Source: Tenebrio molitor (lineage: Eukaryota; Arthropoda; Insecta; Coleoptera; Tenebrionidae). Taken from it: a stretch of 64,000 nt of DNA. Shown in pieces: positions 44,779 through 56,769 of the stretch; the first letter of the stretch is position 1; each line of letters starts with the position of its first letter. Position numbers and translations under genes: made by a program. Under the pieces are notes generated by a model that saw nothing but the letters and a program-made list of their open reading frames with translations, did no database searches and was not told the DNA's origin. Location: the NCBI RefSeq assembly GCF_963966145.1, contig NC_091053.1, positions 248,001 through 312,000 of the forward strand, given 5' to 3'.

Positions 44779-46184
44779 GGCTTTGCCATTTCTATTGAAA
44801 CACCACCTGTTGATTGACAGTTTGGCAACGCTGCAAATATGTTTAGTAATTTTTTGACTATTATTGCCAATCTTGAATGTCATGTCATATTTGACTCAAC
44901 GCGTCTTTCATTCAATTATAACCCAATAATTATCAAGAATTTATTGTTTTTTCGCGAAAATAGAGCAAAATAGAAAAAAAAACGTCCTTATGGGTGCTGA
45001 CATGAAGAGAACTCTTATTAAATTATATGATAAACTGCATTTAAGTCAACCAATGTGGTCAGTCGAAAAAATTTGTGTTGAAATTTCAGAAATCTTTTCC
45101 GTAAGTTAAAAAAGGTGTTTTTCTATCATTCTAAAAAGCGTCAGCGTCTTCAGCTTAAAACGTATTTACATTTGCTAACAATGCTAAGATTTAGGTAGGT
45201 ATAACATCAAAATTAAATCCCGCACTTTTTATCACACGCCACTTGGCACATGCGTCTTGAGGGGACACCTTAAATTATTGTTCTAAATTGGAATTAATTG
45301 TAACTTTGATTTTCATCTCTTCAGCTAAACTTTAAGTGCAGTTTTATTTGTTATTAATTATTATAACTCATTTAACTTTAACAGCAGAAAAGTGAGGTTA
45401 CGTGTTAGTTTCGTCGATCCTCTGTGGTTTCAGTATAAGAAATATTCAATAAAAAAAGCATTTCAGCAAGTGTAGTTTATTAAAATACTTAATACATATA
45501 AGTACATTAAAATAAACCAAAATAATTATTTTTTAACTTAAACTTTTCCCCAATTCATTCAATTATGAGTTCCTCAAACTCCTGATTTTTTAATCCTTAC
45601 AATCTCATCCCACATTGCCTATATACCCCCATAATACCAATTTCTTTTTCCAGATAGGTATCTGATATTACTGTCTACAGAATTATCCAATCACACCTGA
45701 GAGGCGAAATCCTTCAAGATTCCAAAACTGGCGCCAATCCTTTGATTTTGTAATTTCCTTATTCATTGATTAAAATTCTTTGAGTTTCCCTTGGGTTTTA
45801 CCTTCCACCTTCCAGCAGGAACACTAACCACGACAGATAACCACGCTAAAAACCACTCACTCACATTTGTAGTGGTAGGACTCGCAGGCGTAAAATTTTT
45901 AGATTTCTATTGACATTTATATTAAATTATTAATTATTATATATATTAAGAATGCACGATGCGTCGACGAGATAAATAATTGCTAAATGTGTAGTTAGAT
46001 CATTGATTTAACAATTTATCATACTTATTTTGACAGTGATTTGCTTTGACGTTTTAGGAACTAGAAAATGTCAAAATTTCAAATTTCTCACTAAAAGCCG
46101 TTTTACAACCAACCGAACCTGTTACACATTGCTAAATTTTAGGAAAAATCCAACAGGTGGTGTTTCAATAGAAATGGCAGAGCC
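44779..46184 (+). mobile_element. 1,406-bp TA-flanked element
   Basis: Left GGCTTTGCCATTTCTATTGA then AACACCACCTGTTG; right, reverse complement, GGCTCTGCCATTTCTATTGA and the same continuation. About 34 bp with one mismatch. TA lies outside (44777-44778 and 46185-46186). Inside, ATG at 44990 opens MGADMKRTLIKLYDKLHLSQ to VEISEIF, ending in TTTTCC-GTAAGT, so an intron-containing transposase may once have been present. The rest has no clear coding sequence. Confidence 0.8.
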
Positions 46185-46629
46185 TATAGGCATTAACGAT
46201 CTTTTTAGGACCGAGTTGGCTATGGTTTTTTCTTTTCATGTTGGACTAACTGACTCAGTGATGCAACGGATGCAATTTTTTTTTCTGTCATAGTCTGTTC
46301 GACATTTTCTTGTCACCGCATTGCCAGATTTATTATTTTAATATTCGTAAGAAACTAAATGATGTGTCTAAAAATAATTTAAATTTCCGTCAAAGGAACA
46401 GTCAAAATTGCCAAAATAATTTTATTACAATAAAAAATTTCTATTAAACGATTTAATTTAATTTAAAAAAGACAGACCAGATTTAAGAGATCCGGCAACA
46501 ATGAACCTATTCAGAAAATATAACCGTAAACTGAAAACAACCTAACCTAACACAAAAAGTGTCAGTTTCCTTTAGGGAATTTAGTTATCACCGAAGTATT
46601 ACCAACAAAATCACTAGATGGTCATAGCC

Positions 46630-47068
46630 TTCGATCATATATACTACGTGGATGCGTAATGCAACGAGTTGGTGAGACACATTTGATGTTCCAAAAAATT
46701 GAAAAAAGATAAATAGCCACAAACGCATAAGTTTAAGAGAAATAGCTACACAACTTGCACAAGTTCGCTCTGCGCATGATCAATGGCCAACGTTTTGACA
46801 ATTGACATCTGTAAATTTGTGAATCTGTGATTGTGATTGACATTATCAGTTCTTGTTTTTCTCTTGTTTTTCTTTTGTTTTTCTCTCGTTTTTTCTCTAG
46901 TTTTTGTGAAAACTGAAAAATGAAGTTTTGTTACGTGTGTAAAAATAAAGATAATCACTGAATACATGCGCCTGCATAGAATGCAACATTCCGGTACACA
47001 TTGTGTCGCTTTTTTTGGAACACGAGGTAGACAAGGTATTAGGCATCCACGTAGTATATATGATCGAA
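46630..47068. mobile_element. 439-bp TIR element with about 10-bp flanking direct repeat
   Basis: Left TTCGATCATATATACTACGT then GGATGC; the right end is the exact reverse complement over about 26 bp. GGTCATAGCC lies directly outside both ends (46620-46629 and 47069-47078). A repeat this long fits Mutator-like (about 9 bp) or P-like (8 bp) insertion, and the boundary is ambiguous because CC/GG could belong to either. Inside, ATG at 46920 opens MKFCYVCKNKDNH and then a stop, reminiscent of the C-x2-C start of a THAP domain. Confidence 0.75.
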
Positions 47069-47078
47069 GGTCATAGCC

Positions 47079-48025
47079 AACTCGGTCCCAAAAAGACAGG
47101 GTTGTTCACGAGAGGGGTACTTCTGAATTTTTATTTTGCCGCAACCAACAATACCAATGACAGTAACTACTAAATCAAATGTGTTATTTCTTTTAAATTA
47201 GAAATCAAAATAAGTTGGATAGATTTGTGAGAAATGTCAGATTGACAAATAACCTGTATTTAATCAAGATTCAACAAATAAATTAACAAATTAATTTAGT
47301 GTAAAAGGTGTTCGAAGTGTCTACCATCGGCTTCTAAACATCCGCAGTGGCGACAGAATTCTGTCCACACTCTCCATAAATGAGGAGATTGTCAGTCTTT
47401 TCGTCGTTATTGTAAAAACACAGTTTTCGAATTGATAAAGATTTTTTGCTTTAACGTCAAAGAGACAGACCTAAGAGCCATCGTGGATTCAGTTATACGT
47501 ATTTTCAAAATTTTAAATCAAGATATTGTTGCAATGTGTATAATAGATTGCCGTAAAAAGAAATTCAGAAATACCCCTCTCGTGAATAACCCTGTATATC
47601 TATCGAACCAATAAAAAAGTGTGTGAATCCATTTGATCTTGATAAAAAAAAAAACGAGTCGTAGATTGACTGATGCGAATATAATCGTCAACCGAAAAGT
47701 GGGTTGCAAAGGTTACATATGTCAATAACGTATTATATTTTGAATTTAACTTCTACAACAGTGTACATATATGTATGTATTTCATTCTAATAGTTGATCT
47801 GAATATTTCACGTGAAAGTTTTGTATTATGTATAGCGTAATCAGTCGAAAACACTGCAGTGCACCATAACTTGTTAAAAGTCGAAAACCAAGTACAACAA
47901 CGAAAACATAGTACAAATTTCTTGTAATTATTCAAAGATATAATTACTGTTGCTGACAGATTAAACGAATTTTCAATTTGACAGTTAAAGCAATATGCAT
48001 CAATCTACGATTCAATTTTTAATTT
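47079..48025. other. Gene-free stretch
   Basis: An imperfect inverted pair, GACAGGGTTGTTCACGAGAG (47097) and TCTCGTGAATAACCCTGTAT (47578), frames about 500 bp and marks another probable TA element (47099-47594). Confidence 0.45.
47099..47594. mobile_element. About 496-bp CAGGGT-ended TIR element
   Basis: CAGGGTTGTTCACGAGAGGG then GTACTTCTGAATTT on the left is mirrored by AAATTCAGAAATACCCCTCT then CGTGAATAACCCTG on the right, about 34 bp with few mismatches. TA follows the right end (47595-47596); the left flank reads GA. Non-coding. Confidence 0.7.
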
Positions 48026-48463
48026 TCACGGCCAACGCGGCTCTACAATTATTTTGATCATATGATGGTACCGAGTTTTGCAAATTTGTTCGTGAAACTT
48101 GTATTCCTCACAAACTCTGGTCCACATGAAAGTAAAATTCACTTTGGCTGAATCAAGAGTTATTAGTGATTTCCAATAATCAGTTAAATAAAATGATTCG
48201 GGCAAAATTGATACAATTACCGCTGACCGCTGAATTACAAGGGAAATAAACTTGAAAAACCGCGTCCTTTGACATTTCGCTATAGAATTAATTATGGAAA
48301 TGTGCGCTTGATTTATTCTATTACACTCCAGCAGCTCTTGACCAGAGTAACAGGTTAGCGGACCAACCTTGCTTGTTCTTATTAAAGTTTTTGTAATATT
48401 GACAGAATCATTTTTAATTAATGAAAGCGTAATTAAAGGATAACGTATCAACATCAATAACAA
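48026..48463 (-). pseudogene. Open frame with faint odorant-receptor-like pattern
   Basis: A 145-codon frame. The part TCYSGQELLECNRINQ, then TRFFKFISLVIQRS and SILPESFYLTDYWKSL loosely follows the C-YxGxEL ... FxxxLxLVIQRxQ ... layout of the last two membrane segments of insect odorant receptors. The usual trailing SYSxFxLL motif is not seen. No splice sites were confirmed. It may be a degraded receptor exon or simply an AT-rich chance frame. Confidence 0.22.
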
Positions 48464-49435
48464 TTTGACAGGTTATTTGATAGAAATTCGTCCTTAAATA
48501 AAGCTCCCGTCGTCATAAATAATATCAAGTTTGACGCAAATAAGCTGATGTGAATTCCACACTGCACTAATGCTGCAAAAGCGTTTGTGCACGATTATTT
48601 AATAACTGGCGATCCAAGGGATGCTTCATCCAACTTCTTGTTATTCACTTTTAAACCGTTTTCCGTAAAACAATTCCCCATTGGTTAAATTGTTGTCAAA
48701 ATGTTGTCACAGTCACGTTTATTGCGTTAGTTATTGGCAAATCTTGGTTCAAAACAGGACTTGCTCAGAGTAGATACTAACGAGATCTTTGACCTCATTT
48801 GCATCAAAATATTTTACAGAGAATAAAATCAGGAAACTGAGATCAAACTAGTATTTCTGGTACTCGGAATTTCACTTTCAACATCAACTGTTTTTTACTG
48901 CATGGAATTCGTTTTATAAAAGTTCAGGAATTAAATTATATTCTCTTGAGATTTTATTTAATTATTTTTATTTTATTTAAAAAATGGGGTTTGTCGGAGA
49001 TTACTGAAATCAAGTAATAAAGTTCTGAAGTATTATTATTTTCTTTATTATTTCTCCAAAAGGTTCAAAAAGTACCTACACCAAAGAAATAATTTCAGGA
49101 CAACGAAATTTTTTTACAGAAATTAAAACAAAACATAATAGTATTCCAGAAAAAACTGTAAGTATGTAATTGAAAATGTTTGCTCAAATTGTTGTGATTT
49201 TAATAAGAAAGCTGTTGTGTTTTTTATAATTTTATTTTAGACTCGTATTTTATATTTTAACTGAGAAATTTCTAAATTTATGATTCCGACTATAGCTTGC
49301 AGAAAACTTCTTCTTTTACAGTTACATTTTATCTTTATCGTAACGTAGTCCTCGAAGTCCTCAAAAAGTCCTTATTCACAGTTTTTAACAACCTTTTTAA
49401 ACTGATTTTTTTTAATGTAAGGACAAAAAATAATA
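48464..49435. other. Gene-free stretch
   Basis: AT-rich; nothing recognised. Confidence 0.4.
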
Positions 49436-49597
49436 CACTGTTTTACTTTTGGTTTTCCTCTTTTGTCAATTGCATTTCACTATTTCTCAAAACTATTTCC
49501 TATCTTTATTAAATATCAAAGTGACATAAATATGAAATAGTTTTGAGAAATAGAGAAATACGATTGACAAAAGAGGAAAACCAAAAGAAAAACACTG
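49436..49597. mobile_element. 162-bp near-perfect hairpin MITE, TA-flanked
   Basis: CACTGTTTTACTTTTGGTTT then TCCTCTTTTGTCAATTGCAT pairs with the inverted right half through ATTTCTCAAAACTATTTC. Arms are about 66 bp with few mismatches and the loop is about 30 bp. TA at 49434-49435 and 49598-49599. Confidence 0.8.
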
Positions 49598-49693
49598 TAT
49601 ATCAATAAGGTTTATTTATTTTTTTAATTTTAACAGGCACTCGTAAATGACGTTTGAAACCAGGGCATTATTAGCGCGACAATCACACTTCCA

Positions 49694-49836
49694 TGTAAAA
49701 ATAGTATATTACGTTACGAGAGTAGTAAAGAGCATATTACGTACAAGCGGTTGAATTACATACGAGCGACGAAGGAGCGAGTAATGTAAATCCACGTGTA
49801 CGTAATCTCGTTACTACTCGGTGTTGTTTTTTACAC
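49694..49836. repeat. Hairpin with GCGACGAAGGAGC apex (2)
   Basis: Arms (TGTAAAAA..ACGAGAGTAGTAAAGAG..ATTACGTACA..TTACATACGA and mirror) are unrelated to those of the other hairpins. The apex CGAGCGACGAAGGAGCGAGT lies at 49763-49782. Confidence 0.7.
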
Positions 49837-50394
49837 TAGCGGTCGTAGAAAAACAAACTTATGTACCTAGTAAGCAGTTGAAGTGTTAAATAATTGTTGA
49901 AGGAGGGACTGTCTCGTACATAAAATGAAAGTAATAGAAGTTCCCAAACAGAATTGATGCTAAAAATATTCGTATTTGTGTACAGATGTAACATGTATTG
50001 ATTAATCTTTGTTTGTTTTATTTAATTAGAGAAGATTAAAAAACAAAGGAAATTATGGATTTATATGTGGAAATGAGAATTAAGTAAACATGTTTAATTC
50101 GTAATTAGCCAAATACTTACCAAAATATTCTATACACAGATGTTGTAATTTATCCACACGAAAAATAATCAAATAAACAAAAATTCGTGTATTCCGAATA
50201 CATTGTGACAATTAATTAAATCGTTTGAAGAACTACCAAGTGACTACCAAGTGTTAGTGCTAAAATGAATTTGTTCGGAAAAAGGTTAAATGAAGTTCAC
50301 AATGTTGTCTTCACACCCCGTTAAACACAAATTAATGAAATTCTTGCGTCATTGGAATTTTTGATATTGACATGTTTTCAGTGTTTCACATATA

Positions 50395-50913
50395 CAGGGT
50401 GTTATTGAAAGTTGTACAGATATTTTAACCACGAGCTACTGGCTTCATGTAGAACTCGGAAAAAATATCTAAAAAATTCTGTCAAAAAATAAAATAACAT
50501 TTATTTCTTGAGCTACAATTTTTTTTAATTGCTTTTAGTCTTCTACGTTGTCAAACAACCTCGTAGGTAAAATTTCGGCACATTTTAAAAATACACCCTG
50601 TATATCATATTTTATAAAACGTACACCAAGGCGGTGTCCTTATTTTAAAGCATATTTCCTATATGTTACTTCGCATTGGCGTACATTTTTATAAAACATG
50701 ATATACAGGGTGTATTTTTAAAATGTGCCGAAATTTTACCTACGAGGTTGTAGGACAACGTAGAAAACCAAAATCAATTTAAAAAAATTGTAGCTTAAAA
50801 AATAAATGTCATTTTATTTTTTGACATAAAATTTTTGAGATATTTTTTCCGAGTTTTACATGAAGCCAGTAGTTCGTGGTTAAAATATCTGTATAACTTT
50901 CAATAACACTCTG
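50395..50913. mobile_element. 519-bp inverted duplication of a 206-bp CAGGGTG element
   Basis: Unit A (50395-50600) and unit B (50706-50913) are inverted copies more than 90% alike by eye, each bounded by CAGGGTG-like ends and TA. The 100-bp spacer is itself partly palindromic (TATCATATTTTATAAAACGT and mirror). TA flanks the whole (50393-50394 and 50914-50915). A third, solo copy is at 583-799. It may be one long foldback transposon or two insertions. Confidence 0.8.
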
Positions 50914-51079
50914 TAGATTGATTGCATTTTCGCCCGGAACTCGTTATATTATCAACGGCATATTTGGTGTAGCTGTAGTATCATTTTCATTTACGTTGGT
51001 GGAAATTAAATTTCGTTCAACTCTTAAGATGAACTCCATAAATTTTTCTCTCGCAGCTCTTTCTTGAACCAGTTCACAC

Positions 51080-51085
51080 TTTATT
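51080..51085 (-). terminator. Polyadenylation signal AATAAA
   Basis: On the minus strand AATAAA occurs 48 nt after the TAA at 51135-51133, close enough to serve a transcript ending in the extended form of exon 3. A single hexamer in AT-rich DNA is weak evidence on its own. Confidence 0.4.
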
Positions 51086-51132
51086 ATCAGATAGAAGGAA
51101 GAACTGCAAAAACTTTCCGAGTTTTTACAAAG

Positions 51133-53611
51133 TTAGTTGAAAAAAAAAGAGTTCTCGTCGAGAGTAGGAGTGACAAAACCGCGACGACTTGAATAAATCT
51201 TCACGATAAAGAATGATATACAGTTTACGCAATTAGTTGATCTCTTGTCAAGTTCGCACAGATCGCCACATAACAATTCTGTCTGCCGTTTATGGCCAGT
51301 CCGCCTTATATAGAAGCAAAAACCAACATACCCTTGCTGATGGCTGACGGAAAGAAACGACTTGGGCAACGACATCGACCTCTGCTGCGACTCCAAGAAT
51401 CCAGCATTGCGTTCCTCGGTCGGCGCACTACCCGGTCTCGTCAATATCATCTCCCGACTTTTATTATCGGCTAGAGGCGGAAGGTCTTCCAGCGGCGTCG
51501 AACCACCCGAACTTTTCGCATTTTTCGGACTCTTACTGATGGTCCGATCGGACGTGGTCAACCACACATCACTGCTACTCGACGAACTGCTCACAGTACC
51601 GAACGGTACCGAAACCGGCGAGGTCTTCTTTTCGAAGTCGGTCTCGCGTTTCGGAACAATCACAGCCTTATTCGGACTTACGCGTCGCGGAACATCCCCT
51701 CGTTTGGTGCTCGTCGAGTCCAGGGACCTCTGATGGGTGGGGTAGCTCTGGGAGGAACGCATGTGGAACTGGGCCTCGCGGTTGAGGGACTCGCGGTGGG
51801 CGCAGTGTGGCCAAAAATCGCAAGTGTCGGGGTTACATGGGTTCTTGTTGGGCTCGACCTGGGGACCGAACACGTGCTTGGCGATGGGGAGATTGGGAGT
51901 GGTGGAGCCGCGATGGAGCATTTTGGGACGGTCTTTCTTCGGGTTGCCCACGAAGTAGACGGTGAGGCCGTTGTTGGGTGGTTTGGGGAGCTCTTTCGGT
52001 TTCTCCTCTTTGGCCATGCTGTTGTTGTATCTGTGCATCAGCAGAGCTTGAGCCGCCGCTCGGGTGCGGTTTCCGTAGAGGAAGCTAGTGACGACTTCGG
52101 CTTCCCTCAACAAGTCTTCTTCGGTAAAGCTGGTTTCTATTGGTTTATTAGGTCTCTTGGTGGTGACTTGAGTTCCCATCTTGATGTTGGGCCTGTGAGT
52201 TTCAGGATGTTGTGGCGAAATCCGTAACGATTCTCGATAATTTTGGGGAGCCTTCTTGTCCGGAAGCTGCAAACTTCTCGATCTTCGCACTCGTTGCAGA
52301 GACGGATCTTCTTGGGAAATCTTGATAGGTTGATACAAACGACTAGGCGTTATCCTTCTTATCTGCTGAGTAGATCCCATAGGTGAACGTGACGGGAACT
52401 CGTTGCTACTGCTCGACGATGAACCAGGAGATGCGCAATTTGGAGGTTTAGAAGTTTCCACAAGAGTTGGAACTTTTCGAAGTTGACCCCTGTGATGTTG
52501 CAATCTATTGGGACGACTCGACGGCGATATCTTCTCTTTCGGCCTGTTGAAATCGCCCAACATATTCATATTTACCATGCTAATATTTATGGAAGAACTG
52601 TTGTTGTCTTCTTCGTCGGCATCTTCATAAACGTCGACTGAAGAATCGGTATTCTCTGACAACCTCGGCATTGCCGGTCTGTTGACGCAACTATCTAAAC
52701 TCCTGAACCCCATCGACGACGAGGAGGACGACGACGATTCGCCGTATCTTTGAACAAAAAGCGACCTTCTCGTGGCCGTGGTGTCTTCCAAACTCTTCGT
52801 CTGCGGTATCCTCCCGAAACCTTTGGGTTCCGGAATGACCGGAACCGGCGGTGGATTAACCCGGCGAGTCTGCGTCGGCATAGACATCGACTTCCACTTG
52901 ACCGGTTTTGGCGAAGGCGGCGGACTGATCTCGTCGCTATCGATGGCGTTCGACCTCGGCAAAAAAGGCGTCTTCCCGAAGAACGTCTTGGTCTTAGGCA
53001 GCGTCTTTTTATTTTTGTCCTGGAACGCCGGCGGCGGCGAGATTATCGGCGTTACCGGAGGCGGAGAAAAACTCTCCGGTTGGGGCGACGGCGACTTCTT
53101 CCGGTCAAACTCGCGCCCTTGCAGGGACAGATAAGCCGGTCTGTTGGCTTCCGGGACTTTCTGCACCTCGGGACACTTCCCGGGCTCGCTGTTGCAGTGA
53201 TAATCGGCCAGTTTGATCCCGGTCCGGCGCGCGGTCTGAAGAGAGCTCGTCGTCGCGTAGTTACATCTCCGGTTCTCGTCGAGGGACCGCTGCTGAACTT
53301 GGACCCAGCCGGAGCGCCCCAGGTAGACCCCGTCGACCTCGCGGTCGCACCAGCGCACCGGAGACAACTCTCTGTTGCAGGTGCTTCCGACGAAGAGCTC
53401 CGCCGAGTTGTTGACTTCACTCACCGAATGAAAATTCGAAGAGTTGGCCCATTTGTAGGGACCGCTCAGTGATTGATGTTTAGTCAACGTCGGAACGGTC
53501 TTCGTCGGATACGCTCTGGTCGTGGCGCTCGTCGTCGTGTACATCGAGGAGGGAGTCGTCTCCCAAGGCTCCGACGTGTTACGCAGATGCAACACGGAGA
53601 CGTTGGGGCCT
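51133..53611 (-). CDS. Exon 3 of an unknown large, disordered protein
   Basis: The acceptor TTAATTTGCAG precedes 53611. The first A completes an Arg codon with exon 2, followed by GPNVSVLHLRNTSEPWETTP. The codon at 53595 is GTG, so it is not a start. The protein is Ser/Pro/Arg-rich, with an early Cys-containing block (VRWCDREVDGVYLGRSGWVQ), proline runs (SPPPVTPIISPPP), poly-Ser (three runs), an acidic DVYEDADEEDNN, a predicted helix LREAEVVTSFLYGNRTRAAA and a Cys/His patch NPCNPDTCDFWPHCAHRES. A good donor, CAAGG-GTATGT, ends the exon at 51332 (phase 2). If it is ignored, the frame runs 65 more codons to TAA at 51133, near an AATAAA. Likely a scaffold or cytoskeletal protein, but this is inference; I do not recognise it. 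Confidence 0.85.
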
Positions 53612-54578
53612 CTGCAAATTAAAGCCAGTCAATATTCAGGGATTAATGGACCGATCTGGTGGAAGCACGACAGGTTTCCTTATGGGGGACCAGAGAACCT
53701 TGTCTCAAATTCTATTCCTTCATTGAAACTTTGCGTAAATAACTATTGTGCGACGACATTGACTCGGTGATATTGAATTGAAAAAGTTCAATTTGAGAGA
53801 GTCGCTGTAGAAACATCATCACCCTTTCGGACGTGCTCCGGTGGGTCCAGAGGGTCAACAAAAACGACATTCTAATCCGAAACGTCTTGAGGTTTAATTA
53901 ATGCACACAATTAACCGAGCTTTACTGTTACTTGATGACGGTTTTGTCGATGGGCTAACCTACCCACGTCATTATAATATGGACAATGAACTTGGCACAT
54001 GGCGAGTGGTGGGATGTAAGATGGCGTTGCCATATTTGCATTATCCTTGAAATTTTAGACCTACACAGATGTGGTCACCTTGCAAAAACACACTCGAATA
54101 AATGCGATCGAAACCGTGATTTCAGGTACAGTTATATCGTCTGACAGATGAACGGCCGAAAAAAAAACGCAACTCTGGCAAAGAAGAACGAATTATTTAG
54201 TTTTAATTTCGACCTTCTTAAATATTTGAACGAGCACGTTTTTGCTTAAAAGCTCTCACAGTTACTCTCGACCGTAGAAAATGTTATCAAAGGCAAACTC
54301 CTCGTTCGGAAATTACTGTCACTATTGTGATTTAATGGGGAGCTTTGTATAAAACGAAAATTAAACTAGCGCGGCGATTCTAAATCAAAATAAAATACGG
54401 CAAAAGTGCACTTCACAACTCAAAAACAACCAAAACAAACTGATGATATACCGGTTAACCCTTGCCTCCGCAAATAAAACACCTTTCCACTTGTATTTTG
54501 TAATAAGTAAGTAACGATCTTTCTCTGGGGTTGATTCGATAAAGAACATGATGAAGAACAAAGATCCAAATCTTCCAT

Positions 54579-54944
54579 CAGGCGTTCAAATGAAATCCTG
54601 GGCTGAGTAGGCGGTGGAAAAATTAAACCGTTTAGAACAGTGTAAAGTTTGAATTTCCCGCCGTTTGACACGTAATGACCTTTGTTTATGTTTAATCGGG
54701 ACATAATTGAACATGTTTGTTTACAGCAAAGGGTGCCCTTAGATATTTGCTTCGAGAATAGGGATCGTTACGTTACTCTATTTTTGATGTAAAACATTGC
54801 AAAGAAAGAAAAAAAAGAAAAAAATTCTGGCTCTAAATTTTAGGTTAGCTGTCAACATGCTCCAATTAATCTACGCTTTAAAAAAGCACATCAATTGACA
54901 GTTTCCAACGCCTTCCCAGCTCAGGATTTCATTTGAACGCGCGA
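54579..54944 (-). mobile_element. 366-bp MITE, inverted copy of 8631-8996
   Basis: Same length and order as 8631-8996, in reverse, including TGTAAAACATTGCAAAGAAA, GGTTAGCTGTCAACATG and termini GCGTTCAAATGAAATCCTGG. TA follows the right end (54945-54946); the left flank is ATCC, so the left terminus is slightly decayed. Confidence 0.85.
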
Positions 54945-55067
54945 TATTTATCTAATTTATAGCGTGGGTCAACTTAGTAGAAATTAAATTGTTGTAAATT
55001 TAGTCAAATTTGATTTGAGTTCAATTAATTGGACAACAAACTATGTGAGTTTTCAACTGTTGTTAAA

Positions 55068-55453
55068 CTCTATTTTTTAATCAAAGAACCACGACCTGTG
55101 GATTTAGGTTTGTAAATTTAAAATTTTACAAAATTTAGGGAATTTAATGATATCTATTGGCTATACCAGCCAACGTCTGTCATTTTTAATGTCCTTGAAA
55201 GTACGCAAACTCGCAGCTAAAATTTGAACGTGTTATTAAAAATGCCAGGCAAAGTAAGACATTTATTAAACTCTCAAATTAGTTATTATTAGTTGTTATT
55301 AACTTTATTAACATGCTGGGCTACTAATATCTCTAATAACCTCAATTTTTATATGATGAGATTTCTCACCCTATGTCAGAAGTGTACAATGTTGTCAGCT
55401 CTATTTTGGGTGTAAATTGCGGTGTTGTGGTTCTTTGATTAAAAAATAGAGTT
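55068..55453. mobile_element. 386-bp TIR element
   Basis: Left AACTCTATTTTTTAATCAAA then GAACCAC; the right end is the exact mirror over 27 bp. Flanks TTA/AGT give no clear duplication. Inside, ATG near 55242 opens MPGKVRHLLNSQISYY, where GGCAAA-GTAAGA looks like a splice donor, so it may derive from a coding element. Confidence 0.75.
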
Positions 55454-56091
55454 AGTAATAACACATTTTGTATAATTGTCTGTTCAGAGGCGACGATGCA
55501 AAATAAAGCTAACCCAATTGAATACCAATAGCAAAATACCTAAGCTTGTAATAAAAAAATAAATGAAATATGATTAAAAATAAATATCCGTGTTTAGTGG
55601 GGACTAGTGTGTTTAAAAGTGTAGCAGAAAGTGAGTTTACAGGGTGTTTTGTAGAATAGTAAAACCATAAAAATAAAATGTGTGATAGCTTGTTTACCAG
55701 AAGCTCTTTTAATTTGAGGAAAGTTTTAATGGATGTGCGATTTCTACACCTTGTAATTGGGAAAAAATTTGTACAAGATTATAGAAAAAGTGAAACCTTC
55801 GCACAGCGTAATTAACTTCCAATTGAAGTAAAGACGAAAGGATGAATTCGAGAGTAAAAGTGAAACACGAGGCACACTTGCTCCACGTAATTTTCTCCGA
55901 AAGTTTTTCCATTTACGATCATTTTCTATTAGATTGTCCGCCTTCGGTCCGCAATAAGAATTAAACAAATATTTGATCGGCGCTAACAACACCACGGAAA
56001 AAAATAATCCGTTCCTTCGGTATTGACACTAGTTAGATTTCCGTTTCCGAACGAAGGAATTGCGCAAACACCACCACCGACAAGAACTCAC

Positions 56092-56267
56092 CTAGCTGCG
56101 GCCATGTCAGATTCCGCGGCGGGACTGATCCTCGTGGTGTTGGAGTTCTGTCGGACCGGTTCTTCTGCAGCGGACACCCACCTCCTCGAAGTGTCCGTGG
56201 AACGGGTCCCCGCCGGAGGGGCCGCGCTGACGCCCGATCTGGGCTCCATCACGCTGTCCACGCTCCT
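56092..56267 (-). CDS. Exon 2 of the same gene
   Basis: 176 nt between acceptor CTGTTTGCAG and donor CTAG-GTGAGT. It enters in phase 0 after exon 1 (..NPTVN) and reads RSVDSVMEPRSGVSAAPPAG, TRSTDTSRRWVSAAEEPVRQ, NSNTTRISPAAESDMAAA, leaving AG to join the A of exon 3 as AGA (Arg). The GC-rich coding composition contrasts with the introns. No domain; disordered, Ser/Arg/Pro/Ala-rich, with several RxxS kinase-like sites. Confidence 0.85.
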
Positions 56268-56769
56268 CTGCAAACAGATCGACTTTAATTGAACTCCGGT
56301 TTCTTGTCAAAACAAAAACCGAAAACTTCGACCAACCAACGGTTGGAAACGCACGTTTCATCTTCAAAGCGTTCGGCCGGATCCAGGTGCGCCTCCTGAA
56401 GACTCTGTATTTCAAAGTTGGGACAGGTTGAAATCTGTTTTTGACGTGGGTCTGCGCTTAAGTGGAAGACTGCGTGGTTTTGCAGACGCGATCACGGATT
56501 TCACCTAAGCGTACGAAACAATTAAACTTCGTTCAGACTTGGATTTATTTGATCTGATACTTCATGAGATGTCATCCTCGCCAGGACTCCTAATCTCACC
56601 GATTCCCGCACAGAAAATTATTTTATAAATGTTTCGGTACAAAAAACTTTGAGGAATTTCGCCCATCACAAGTGGCCGTTGGTTTATTAAATTATTGTTT
56701 TTGGCATATTTTTAAAACACTTTCTATCAGTTTACTTTCAAAGTATGATAAATAGTTATTTACGAAATG

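Larger units (their letters stand above)
53612..56091 (-). other. Intron 2 (2,480 bp) with two TIR elements
   Basis: Starts GTGAGT and ends TTAATTTGCAG on the minus strand. It holds the inverted 366-bp MITE (54579-54944) and the element at 55068-55453. A GTCCGCCTTCGGTCCG motif near 55936 contains, on the minus strand, the CCGAAGGCG word found in hairpins elsewhere. The remainder has no features. Confidence 0.8.

Noticed and set aside
46746..46967. Lys/Arg-rich minus-strand protein
   Set aside because: Low-complexity translation of T-rich repeats (TTTTTCTCTTG) inside a TIR element.
51362..53472. Plus-strand ORFs opposite exon 3, including a 240-codon Arg-rich one
   Set aside because: Shadow frames of GC-rich minus-strand coding sequence: Arg-rich and without splice support.
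53593..53595. Apparent start codon of an 820-residue protein
   Set aside because: The codon is GTG. The frame continues upstream to a clear splice acceptor at 53612-53613, so this is internal to exon 3.
56107..56415. 102-codon minus-strand ORF overlapping exon 2
   Set aside because: Different frame from the phase-consistent exon, and it crosses the acceptor at 56268.
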